Assembly: GCA_028703835.1 (NCBI GenBank)
Contig: JAQVMB010000001.1
Location: 79,455 to 137,352, forward strand
Direction of reading: 5' to 3'
Source: Candidatus Peribacteraceae bacterium
GTDB lineage: Bacteria; Patescibacteriota; Gracilibacteria; Peribacterales; Peribacteraceae
DNA length: 57,898 nt
Positions 49,326-57,800 of the stretch are shown here, in pieces. Made by a program: the position numbers and the translations under genes. The notes under the pieces are model-generated. The model ran no database searches. It worked only from the letters and a program-made list of their open reading frames with translations, and was not told the origin of the DNA. Position 1 is the stretch's first letter; every line of letters starts with the position of its first letter.

Positions 49326-49564
49326 CTCTCCCCTAACCCCTCCCCTCCCAGCCCGTCATTTCGCCTTCCCCTCCTTCGCTCCTTCCACCTTCGTCCTTCG
49401 GGCTACGGCGGACAGGTCGGAGCTACGGAGGGCAGGCTGGGGAGGGGAATGTTTGCTGTTCTGTTGTTGTTCGTTCGAGAGCAACAGACAACTTCAAAAC
49501 ATAGACATTCCCCTCTCCGGGCAGGAGAAAGGGTGGCGATGGCGGAGAGAGGTTAGGGGAGAGG
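49326..49564. repeat. Nested inverted-repeat element, related type D
   Basis: Outer arms CCTCTCCCCTAACC (49326) and GGTTAGGGGAGAGG (ending 49564); inner arms GGGGAGGGGAATGTTTG (~49440) and CATTCCCCTCTCC (~49505). Same two-level design as copies A-C but different sequence. It fills the gap between the pilin terminator and the end of the cupredoxin-like gene. Confidence 0.75.
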
Positions 49565-49613
49565 CAAAAAGAAACAACAAAAACAAACCACCCCTCTTCT
49601 CACTTCCGCCCTG

Positions 49614-50720
49614 TCATTCCCGGCCGGCAAACAATGTTCTCCGTCCCGTCCAAACGAATGCTGCGATGCTTCCCGCCAACACCAGCCACAGTTCCGGACC
49701 GGCTTTGGTGCTTTCGTACACGGTGTCCGGCACGCAGCCTGCTTGTCCGGGGACGCAGGCGGCGCCATGGAGCGCGGGGCGCGAAGCGGCGGAACGTGCG
49801 GAAGATGCGGAGCGGGAAGAGCCGGCGGACACGGGTGTTCCCTGCGCGCCGATTTGGTACGGGTTGATGGGAAGCAAGTCTTCCATGCGAGCCTGTGCGG
49901 ACGATTCTTCGTCGGAGGCGGGTGCGGGAAGCGTCGGGATGTCCGTTTCCATCGGTTCCTGCGTCCGTGAAGCGGCGGATGAGGCGCGTTCGGAGGAGGC
50001 GGCGGGAGCGGACGAACGGGAAGAGGAGAAGGCACGGGAAGAAAGAGCGCGGGAAGACAGGGAGGAAGATGCGACGGGTCGCGAAGAAGCTGCATCGTCC
50101 GTATCGGTGGTGAAGACGGCATCCTGGGAAGATGCCGATTGCTCTTCCTCCGTGGGAATGCCGGACGACGATGCCGAGGCGACGGTGCCGTCATCGTCCC
50201 CGTCGGTCACGATCAGGGCGCCGATGACATCCTGTGACGTGAGGGATGCGTAGTCATGGCGTCCGGGTTCGAGGGAAGGGGAAACCATGAAGGCGTACGT
50301 CGAGCCGGGGAAGATGGCGGGGGAGTAGAGGTAGTTTCCGCTCTGGTCCTGCACGGTTGCGGATTGCAGGATGTGCGGCAATTCCTGCTCGTTATGCCAC
50401 ACGACCGTCTGCCCAGGGCGCACGTCGGCTTCGGCGGGATCGAGTCCTGCGGCGGTGATGCGAATGTCCATTTGCATCGGGAAATCGAGGGACGGGCCTC
50501 CGAGCGCTCCCCATCCGATGCGGAAGAGATTGCCTCCCGCGTACAAAATGCCGATGCCGGTGACGAGCAGAATGCCAAGGACGGCGCTCGGGAGACGTGA
50601 AACCGCAGCGCTTGCCACGGGAATGCGGACGGGAGCGGCATCCGGCGCAAGAAGCTCCTCCCGTGAACGGGGGGGAAGGTCTTCGCCCGTCGCGTGCCAG
50701 CGGGGATGCAGGCCGGTCAT
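49614..50720 (-). CDS. Membrane-anchored cupredoxin-like protein with Ser-rich stalk
   Basis: 368 residues. First membrane helix ~43-62, a cupredoxin-like domain ~83-172 (MDIRITAAGLDPAEADVRPG, TVVWHNEQELPHIL, then FPGSTYAFMVSP), a Ser/Ala-rich acidic stalk (~180-300), and a C-terminal helix (~342-357) followed by a basic tail. The first copper His is present (LPHIL) but the Cys/His/Met end of the site is not (HDYASLTSQDVIG), so copper binding is doubtful. Its ATG overlaps the stop of the cohesin gene (4 nt), making it the third gene of the operon. Probably displayed on the cell surface. Confidence 0.7.
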   Translation of the reverse strand: MTGLHPRWHATGEDLPPRSREELLAPDAAPVRIPVASAAVSRLPSAVLGILLVTGIGILYAGGNLFRIGWGALGGPSLDFPMQMDIRITAAGLDPAEADVRPGQTVVWHNEQELPHILQSATVQDQSGNYLYSPAIFPGSTYAFMVSPSLEPGRHDYASLTSQDVIGALIVTDGDDDGTVASASSSGIPTEEEQSASSQDAVFTTDTDDAASSRPVASSSLSSRALSSRAFSSSRSSAPAASSERASSAASRTQEPMETDIPTLPAPASDEESSAQARMEDLLPINPYQIGAQGTPVSAGSSRSASSARSAASRPALHGAACVPGQAGCVPDTVYESTKAGPELWLVLAGSIAAFVWTGRRTLFAGRE

Positions 50721-52258
50721 GTGCGGGGGAGGGAAGCGACGAATTGCCGGCGGACGGCCATGAGCGTGCCGATGACGGCGGAGACGACTAGGAGCAGGAC
50801 GGCGGTGGAAGGGAGGCCGGAAGCGCCGGGGACCGATCCGTCGCCGATCGTTTTCACGGGGTTCTGTCCCTGCGGTCCCTTGTCTTCCGGCCGCAGATAG
50901 AGCGGCGACGTCGCGGAACGGGGATCGCCGATGGTGACGGCGACTTCGCGGCTGAAGGAGGTTTCCTCGTTTGCGTCATTGAGGCCGCGGATGGCGATAT
51001 AATAGGTGACGCCTTCCGGGAGCGAGCGCACCGACGCGGACGTTTCATCCGCGCGGACGGTGCGGCGCTGGACGTACCTGCCCGTCTCCGTCCCGTAGTA
51101 CACGTTGTATCCCTGCAATGCCGGGGAAGAGAGTGTATCCCAAGCGATGAAGAGGGACGTGCCGTCGGTGGTGGCTCGCACGTTCTGCACCTGGAGGACG
51201 ACGAAAGCACTCCGTCCGCCCGATGATGCGGCCCCGTCATCCGCCGCACCGTGCGGTGTTTCCGACGGGGCGCTCGATGCTTCCGAAGAAGCGAGCGAGG
51301 ACGAAGACGAAACCGCGGGCGCCGTCTCGCCGGAAGCGGCGCTGCTCGATTGAACGGGCGGAACGGATGCGACGGACGCGTCCGAAGACGATGCGTCGTT
51401 TTCGTCCGCCGCGGACGATGCGGAGGAAGCGGGAACGGAAACGGAGGAAGAGGATCCCTCCGCGGGTTTCACGGATGGCTCGACGACCACGGAGAGCGTG
51501 CCCAATTTCGGCGACAGGATATTGTTGCCTGCGGCGGAATACACGGCTGCGTGCGGCGAAGAACCGGATGTGTCATAGAAGGCGATGACGCTCTTGCTGC
51601 CGGGAGGGGAACGGAGGACGCGGAATTGCACGTGGACGACGGGGACGATGGCATTCTTGTTCATGTCGGGAGTCGCCGTTTCCAGCTGGATCATCGCGTA
51701 CCCGCGTTCCGGATCGAACGCCGATTCGCCGGGCGTCGCGAGTGGGAAGAGCGAGGAAGGCGTGATCGACATGCCTTCCAGGATGTCGGGGTCGTACTGG
51801 AGCCAGGAGCGCACCTTCTGCACGGCCGCCTTGGGGGTGTTCTGCACCACGATGTCCAACGAGAGGATGTCTCCGACCGGCAGGGGATTCGTCTGGAGGG
51901 TCAGGGGGGACGTGACGAGGAAGGCGGAGCACTTCTTCTGGTCTTCCGTATTGTTCTCCAACCCCGCGCAGTGCGGACGGACGGAAAGGAACGCTTCCTT
52001 TGCTTGCTTCTTCGCCGCGGACGATGCCGATGATGCGGGGGCGGGAAGGGAGGCGGCGGACGATGCGGCGGCTGCCGCGGCGTCATCCGCAAGGGATGAA
52101 ACGGATGAGAACATCGTCGAGGAGCTGCCCGTTCCTGTCAGCACGTCGGCGGCGGCTCCGTGCAACCCGCGGACGGCGTAGGCGCCCGTGCCGGTCATGG
52201 CCGCCGCGAGGAGCGCGAGCGCAAGGAGGTGGCGGTGCATGGAATGCTGGGAAGTCAT
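50717..52258 (-). CDS. Cohesin-domain surface protein with FnIII and C-terminal anchor
   Basis: 513 residues. Signal peptide (~10-28), Ala/Ser-rich stretch (45-85), a cohesin-like domain ~115-260 (NPLPVGDILSLDIVVQN, SWLQYDPDILEGM, VPVVHVQFRVL, then a closing LGTLSVVV), a Ser/Ala-rich acidic linker (~265-348), a fibronectin type III domain ~352-443 (LFIAWDTLSSPALQGYNVYY and VTYYIAIRGLND), and a C-terminal helix ~484-503 preceded by GLPSTA and followed by RR. Cohesins bind dockerins by calcium-dependent contacts. A dockerin protein is encoded 3 nt upstream. LPSTA is a loose match to sortase signals; simple membrane anchoring is as likely. Confidence 0.8.
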   Translation of the reverse strand: MTSQHSMHRHLLALALLAAAMTGTGAYAVRGLHGAAADVLTGTGSSSTMFSSVSSLADDAAAAAASSAASLPAPASSASSAAKKQAKEAFLSVRPHCAGLENNTEDQKKCSAFLVTSPLTLQTNPLPVGDILSLDIVVQNTPKAAVQKVRSWLQYDPDILEGMSITPSSLFPLATPGESAFDPERGYAMIQLETATPDMNKNAIVPVVHVQFRVLRSPPGSKSVIAFYDTSGSSPHAAVYSAAGNNILSPKLGTLSVVVEPSVKPAEGSSSSVSVPASSASSAADENDASSSDASVASVPPVQSSSAASGETAPAVSSSSSLASSEASSAPSETPHGAADDGAASSGGRSAFVVLQVQNVRATTDGTSLFIAWDTLSSPALQGYNVYYGTETGRYVQRRTVRADETSASVRSLPEGVTYYIAIRGLNDANEETSFSREVAVTIGDPRSATSPLYLRPEDKGPQGQNPVKTIGDGSVPGASGLPSTAVLLLVVSAVIGTLMAVRRQFVASLPRT

Positions 52259-52261
52259 GGA

Positions 52262-52609
52262 TCACTGGCGGGAAACGGCGCGCAGGAGCGCGAGCAAGTC
52301 GTCGAGTGTCAGGGTGCCGTCCCCGTCGAGATCGGCGTCCGGGACGTCGTCGGCTTCGCTGTCCGTCTGTAAGAATGTCACCAGTGCGATGGCATCCTGC
52401 AGGTCCGTGGACCCGTCCGCATTGATGTCACCCGTTGCGGGGGCGCCGGAGAGCAGATTCGCCTGTTGCGCCTCACTGCGGCCGACCGGATGGACTTCTC
52501 CCGCGCTCTGGATGCCCACGAGGAATGCACCAGCCACGCAACTGAGCGCAAGACCTCCCAAACGGAGATTTTTGAAGGACAGGAAGCGTTGAAGGTGTGT
52601 GTGTAACAT
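52262..52609 (-). CDS. Small exported dockerin protein
   Basis: 115 residues. N-terminal hydrophobic segment (~16-33) acting as signal or anchor, a short linker, then a type I dockerin-like module: two F-hand loops with Ca2+ ligands D61-N63-D65-S67-D72 and D93-D95-D97-T99-D104, each followed by a helix (AIALVTFLQ and LLALLRAV). With no catalytic domain, its partner is presumably the cohesin of the next gene. Its -10 TATACT lies 8 nt before the ATG. First gene of the operon 52609-49614. Confidence 0.85.
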   Translation of the reverse strand: MLHTHLQRFLSFKNLRLGGLALSCVAGAFLVGIQSAGEVHPVGRSEAQQANLLSGAPATGDINADGSTDLQDAIALVTFLQTDSEADDVPDADLDGDGTLTLDDLLALLRAVSRQ

Positions 52610-52617
52610 TTCTCTCC

Positions 52618-52646
52618 AGTATAAGCCTTTTTCGCCTCTTTCTCAA
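52618..52646 (-). promoter_or_regulatory. Promoter of the dockerin/cohesin operon
   Basis: TTGAGA (52646-52641), 17-nt spacer, TATACT (52623-52618), minus strand; ATG 8 nt later. GGAGAG lies in the gap and could act weakly as an SD. Confidence 0.65.
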
Positions 52647-52765
52647 TCGATGGCATCTTGACAATCCATCGGCATGGGATGTTGCTATACACGATGGAAA
52701 ACACTTGGGAAGCATGAAATCTGTTGAGAACGGCGGTTTCTTCGCATGCAGGTCGCGGGATGCGG

Positions 52766-52771
52766 TACACT
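52766..52771 (+). promoter_or_regulatory. holA -10 box
   Basis: TACACT, 6 nt before GTG 52778; -35 weak. Confidence 0.45.
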
Positions 52772-52777
52772 GCCGCC

Positions 52778-53752
52778 GTGGCGGCAAACTTCTTCTACTT
52801 CACCGGTGAGAATGCGTATGCCCTCCGCGAGGAACTGGGCAAGTGGAAGCGGCAGTTCATGGAGAGGCACGGGGAGGAAAACCTCCTCGTGTTGCCTGCC
52901 GCGACCGTCCGGTTCAGGTCGTTTTTGGATGAGGCGGGCGTGGCCCCGTTCATCGCCGCCAAGCGTTTCATCCTCGTGGAGGGAACGCCGCCGTTTTCGA
53001 AGGAGGAGGTGGAAGCGTTGCCGTCGTCCATTCACCCGGATTGCATCGTCGTCATTGCGGATGCGCGGCCGGACAAGAGGCTGAACGCCGTGAAGGCCTT
53101 GGCAAAAGCGGCGGAGATGAAGGAGTTCCCGCTCCTCAAGGGCGCGCCGCTTCTCCACTGGATGGACCGGTATGCGGAGGCGTGCGGCGTGACGTTGACC
53201 CGGCCGGTGTCGTCGGCGCTCCTGGACGTGGTCGGCGAAGACCAGGATGCGCTGTCCCGGGAAATCGAGAAGCTCGCGCTCTACGCGACCGGGACGCCGC
53301 TCACGCCCGCGCACGTGGAAGCGCTCGCGGTGCCGTCGGGGGAGCGGAAAGTTTGGCAGCTCACCCAGTATCTTGCCGAGGGGAAACGGGGCGGCGCGAT
53401 GCGGTACGCCCGGCAGTTGCTGGAACACGGCGAAGACCCGTATGCGGTATGGAGCGTCCTCCTCTGGATGCTCCAGAGCCTGGTATCGGTTCGGGCGGCG
53501 GTGCGCGGCGGAGAACGACAGCCCGCCAGGATCGCGTCCCAATTTCGCGTGCCGTTCCCCACGGCGCGGGCGCTCCTTCCGCTCGCATCGCGCATCGCGG
53601 ATGACCGTTTGCACGACTTCCTCTCATGGGCGGCCGGATCGGACGTGCACCTGAAGACCGGCGGATACCGCGCATCGCGCGACGCGCCGGAGGAACTGAT
53701 CTGCCTCATCGACAGCTTCATCATCCGATGCGGCGACGCGGCAGCCGCGTGA
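52778..53752 (+). CDS. holA: DNA polymerase III delta subunit (HolA)
   Basis: 324 residues. N-terminal strand NFFYFTGENAYALREELGKWK, domain with KRFILVEGTPPFSKEEVEALPSSIHPDCIVVI, then AGRASEIEKLALYATG-like lid (DALSREIEKLALYA) and a C-terminal helical domain (VWSVLLWMLQSLVSVRAA). HolA opens the beta clamp for loading. The GTG start (VAANFFYF) is preferred to ATG 52760 because the -10 TACACT lies between them, 6 nt before the GTG. Divergent from the dockerin operon. Confidence 0.85.
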   Translation: MAANFFYFTGENAYALREELGKWKRQFMERHGEENLLVLPAATVRFRSFLDEAGVAPFIAAKRFILVEGTPPFSKEEVEALPSSIHPDCIVVIADARPDKRLNAVKALAKAAEMKEFPLLKGAPLLHWMDRYAEACGVTLTRPVSSALLDVVGEDQDALSREIEKLALYATGTPLTPAHVEALAVPSGERKVWQLTQYLAEGKRGGAMRYARQLLEHGEDPYAVWSVLLWMLQSLVSVRAAVRGGERQPARIASQFRVPFPTARALLPLASRIADDRLHDFLSWAAGSDVHLKTGGYRASRDAPEELICLIDSFIIRCGDAAAA

Positions 53753-54166
53753 TCATGTCCCGGATTCGATCTGCCGGAGGAGATCTTCCGTTTTTTGCTC
53801 CTCTTCCCGCTTGTGCGTGCTTTCCGCCGCCGTGCGGGTTTCCCGCTTCTTCTGCCGTTCCTGCTCGGCGGTGCGCAGGAACTCCGTATCCTGCACATTT
53901 TCCAATTCCTTCGCGTATTTCTCGTCGATGGCACGCAGCTGTTTCCGCTCATTTTCCAGGATATCCTGCAGGTTGCGCACTTGGTCGGGCGTCATGACCG
54001 GCAGGATGTTGATCCAGTACTGCCGCTCTTCGTCATTCATGCTCTCGGATTCCCCGATCAGGGCGACGAGCGGCCCGAACGTTTTCGCCACGTCCGCCGG
54101 CACGGACAAGCCTTGCCCCTTCGCAGGGGCGGGAGCACCGCCGGACGGGATGGGGGCATCGGGCAT
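53753..54166 (-). CDS. Unknown charged coiled-coil protein downstream of greA
   Basis: 137 residues: Pro/Ala-rich start, then a helical region with DEERQYWINILPVMTPDQVRN and a long charged coiled coil (ENERKQLRAIDEKYAKELEN, KKRETRTAAEST). No signal peptide. It begins 20 nt after the greA stop and ends adjacent to the convergent holA stop, so it is probably cotranscribed with greA. CPR genomes often carry short coiled-coil proteins of this kind; no role is known. Confidence 0.6.
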   Translation of the reverse strand: MPDAPIPSGGAPAPAKGQGLSVPADVAKTFGPLVALIGESESMNDEERQYWINILPVMTPDQVRNLQDILENERKQLRAIDEKYAKELENVQDTEFLRTAEQERQKKRETRTAAESTHKREEEQKTEDLLRQIESGT

Positions 54167-54186
54167 GGACGGCGCGGAAAACGGGA

Positions 54187-54729
54187 TCAGGCGACCAAGA
54201 GGATTTCGTACTTCAGGATGCCCGACGGGGAAACGATCTCCACCACGTCGCCCTTGCTGCGGCTGAGGAGGGCCTTGCCGATGGGGGATTCGTTGCTGAT
54301 CTTGTGGTCCAACGGGTTCGCTTCCGTCGAGCCGACGATCGTGTACCGTTCCGGGTCGTCGCCGTCCGTCTTGTTCACAAGGGTGACGGTGGAGCCGATT
54401 TCGACCACTTTTCCGTGCTTCACGTTCTTGTCCGTGATGATCTTCGCATTCTTGATTTTCTGTTCCAGTTCCAGGATGCGCCCCTCCACGAAAGCCTGCT
54501 CGTTCTTGGCTTCCTCATACTCGGAATTTTCGGAGAGGTCCCCGTAGGAGATCGCTTCCTTGAGCCGTTGCGCCACTTCCGCGCGCCGGACGGTCTTGAG
54601 CATCTCCAATTCCTCCTTGAGCTGCCTCAGGCCTTCTTTCGTGACGAGCGTCTGGTCCTCGTCGCCGACGAAGCCGGTCGAGCCGCCTGTCGCCTGGTCG
54701 TCATCGCTGATGGAAAAATCGTCTGCCAT
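54187..54729 (-). CDS. greA: Transcription elongation factor GreA
   Basis: 180 residues, about 20 longer at the N-terminus than typical GreA (~158): an acidic Asp/Gly leader precedes LVTKEGLRQLKEELEMLK. The antiparallel coiled coil contains the tip acidic residues in GDLSENSEYEEAKNEQ, which are delivered to the RNA polymerase secondary channel to trigger transcript cleavage. The C-terminal FKBP-like domain has GSTVTLVN, ISNESPIGKALLS and GDVVEIVSPSG. ATG 54729 is the only ATG preceded by a good promoter; the longer frame is upstream of it. Confidence 0.94.
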   Translation of the reverse strand: MADDFSISDDDQATGGSTGFVGDEDQTLVTKEGLRQLKEELEMLKTVRRAEVAQRLKEAISYGDLSENSEYEEAKNEQAFVEGRILELEQKIKNAKIITDKNVKHGKVVEIGSTVTLVNKTDGDDPERYTIVGSTEANPLDHKISNESPIGKALLSRSKGDVVEIVSPSGILKYEILLVA

Positions 54730-54755
54730 GGAAAAAGAGGTGGGAAAACCCCTGT

Positions 54756-54783
54756 ATTCTATGGGTTTTTGGCGCGTTGACAA
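54756..54783 (-). promoter_or_regulatory. greA promoter
   Basis: TTGTCA (54783-54778), 16-nt spacer, TAGAAT (54761-54756), minus strand; leader about 20 nt. Confidence 0.6.
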
Positions 54784-54860
54784 GGAAGAAGAGGGGATTG
54801 AAAGGACGTGAACGGGGCAAAGGAAACAAAGGAAGCAAAAGAAGCAAACGAAACAAAGAT

Positions 54861-57800
54861 CTACATTTGCTTCCCTGCGCTCTCCCCGGTCACGCCTCCC
54901 TGTAGCACGTCCGGCCACCGCAGCAGCGGCAGGGCGTCGGGATCCTCCTGGAGCATCGCTTCGATGAACCGTTTCACCAGCTGGACGTTCGTCAGGAGGG
55001 GGACGCCTTGGTCGATGGCGGTCCGGCGGATGGAGTATCCGTCCGTCTGTTCCTGCGTGCCGGAGTGCGTGGGGACGTTGATGACGAGGTCGATGCGCTT
55101 CTGCTCCAGGTATTCGCGGATATTGGGGCTGCGCGGTTCCGACACCTTGTGGAGGAGCGCCGACGGGATGCTGCGGGATTGCAGGAACTCATGCGTGCGC
55201 TCGGTGGCGAAGAAGGAATACCCTTTCTCGTACAGCGAACGGATGGAGGGCAGGAGGTCCATCTTGTCTTCGAGGCGCCCGATCGTGACGAGCACGTTCT
55301 TCTTCGGCATGCGGAAGCCGACGGCGAACAGCGCTTCGAGCAGCGCCTGCTCCGCGTTCAAGCCGAAGCACGCCACTTCCCCCGTGCTTGCCATTTCCAC
55401 GCCGAGACGGGGATCCGCGCCCTTGAGGCGGCTGAAGCTGAACTGTGCGGCTTTCACCGCCACGTGGTCGAGGTCGACCGTCTGGTACCGGCGGCCGGTC
55501 GGCGCCTTGCCCAGGAGCGCCTGAGTCGCGATGACCGCGAAATTCTCGCCGGTGACTTTGCTGACGAAAGGGAAGCTGCGGCTGGCGCGCACGTTGCATT
55601 CGATCACTTTCAAGCGGTTGCTCTTGGCGAGGAACTGGATGTTGAAGGGTCCGGAGATATGCAGGGCCCGCACGATGCGCTTGGTGATCACTTTCAACTG
55701 GCGCAGCGTCCCGAGGTTCACGCGCTGGGGCGGGAGCACCATCGTGGCGTCGCCGGAATGCACGCCTGCGTTCTCGACGTGCTCCGAAACGGCGTAGATC
55801 AGCAAGTCGCCGTCCTGCGCCACGCCGTCGAATTCGATTTCCTTCGCGCCGACCTCGAACTTCGAGATGACCACGGGCGCTTCCCGGGAGACGAGGGAAG
55901 CCTGGTGGAGGTAGGCTTCCAAGTCGTCCCCGGAGTGCACGACGGCCATGGCGGCGCCGGACAGCACGTAGCTGGGACGGACGATGACGGGGTACCCCAC
56001 GGACTCGCAGAACGATTTCGCGGACGCCAATTCCGCGAATTCCTTCCATTCGGGTTGGTCGACGCCGAGCTCGTCCAGGTGGGTGCTGAACTTGTGGCGG
56101 TCTTCCGCGCGGTCGATATCCTCCGCCGAGGTGCCGAAGAGAGGGAGTCCCTGGGCCGCGAGTTTCCTGCTGAGGGAGTTCGGGATCTGTCCGCCCATGG
56201 ATACCACGATGCCCGTCGGTCGCACGATTGCCGCGATATCACGTACCCGTTCCTCCGACAGTTCTTCGAAGAACAGTGCGTCGCACTCATCGTAGTCGGT
56301 GCTCACCGTCTCCGGGTTGCTGTTGATCATGGTGACCGCGTATCCCTGCCGCTGCAGCTCGTGCGCCGCCTGGACGCAGCACCAGTCGAACTCGACCGAA
56401 GAGCCGATGGAATAAGGGCCTCCACCCAAAACGATTGCTCGTGATTGTTGCGGGGAGCTGCCAGCTTTCAGTGTACAGCTATCAGATTTTTCGTTTGTGG
56501 ATGTACTGACCGCTTCAGCGGTTCCAGGGAAAAAGACGTCATGCTCCGTCCCGTGGTACGTCATGTAGAGGTAGTTCGTGTGGGCCGGGAATTCGCCCGC
56601 CAGCGTATCAACCTGCTTGATGACCGGCACGATGCCTTCCGCGAGGCGTTGGGTGCGGACGTCTTCCGCCGTGCCGTCCCGGATCTGGGCGATGCCGCGG
56701 TCGGAGAATCCGGCGCGCTTCGCGCGGTGCAGGAGTTGCGGATCCAGAGCCGACGCCTTCGTGTGGAACAGTTCCTGCGCGATGCGCCCGCAGAAGGCGA
56801 TGCGGTCCAGGAACCATCGGTCGATGCCTGTCGCGATGCTCGCCTCCTCCGTCGTCCATTCGCCCCGGAGGGCGTGCGCGACGGCGAAAATGCGGCGGGG
56901 CGTGGGCCGTTTGACTTCGCGCGTGAGGTCCGGGAACCGGATGGTGCACGGATACAGCCCTTCCTCGCCGATGTTCAGCATGCGCACCGCTTTCTGGAGA
57001 GCCTCCTCGAAAGTGCGTCCCAGCGCCATCACCTCTCCCACGGATTTCATCTCGCTCGTCACCTGCTCCGAGACGAAGCGGAATTTTTGCAGGTCCCAGC
57101 GCGGCATTTTGACGGCGACGTAGTCCAGGGACGGCTCGAAGTCGGCGCACGTGACCTCCGTGATGGCGTTCCGCAGCGAAGGAAGGGAGTGGCCCAAGGC
57201 CAGCTTGGCCGCCACGAAGGCCAGCGGGTAGCCGGTCGCTTTGGATGCCAGCGCCGAACTGCGGGAGAGGCGGGCATTCACCTCGATGACGCGGTAGTCG
57301 CGGGAACGGGGATCCAGCGCGTACTGGATGTTGCATTCGCCGACGATGCCCAGGTGCCGGATGACGCGCAGCGCGATGGACCGCAGCATCTGGTACTCCG
57401 TGTTGTCCAGCGTCTGGCTGGGGGCCACCACGATGGATTCGCCCGTGTGGATGCCGAGCGGATCCACGTTCTCCATGTTGCAGACGGTGATGCAGTTGTC
57501 GTTGCGGTCCCGCACGACCTCGTATTCGATTTCCTTCCAGCCCGTCAGGTCTTCCTCCACCAGCACCTGCGGCGATTCCACGAAGGCGATTTTCAGCAGG
57601 GAATGCAGTTCCTCCTCCCGGGATGCGCGGCCGCTGCCCTTGCCGCCCAGCGCGAACGCCGCGCGCACGATGACGGGATAGCCGATGGTTTTGGCGGCCG
57701 ACATCGCCTCCGCCGCGCTCGTGCATGCCTGGGAACGCGGCACGCGGACGTCGATGGATTGGAGTTCCTTGTTGAACAGCGCCCGGTCTTCCGTCTTGCG

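Noticed and set aside
51251-52033. A 260-codon plus-strand frame across the cohesin gene
   Set aside because: Gly/Arg-rich translation typical of the complement of a Ser/Ala-rich coding region; the minus strand carries clear domains.
56440-56530. An intein or frameshift in carB
   Set aside because: The extra stretch is only ~24 residues, in frame, and lacks intein motifs; both halves continue normally.
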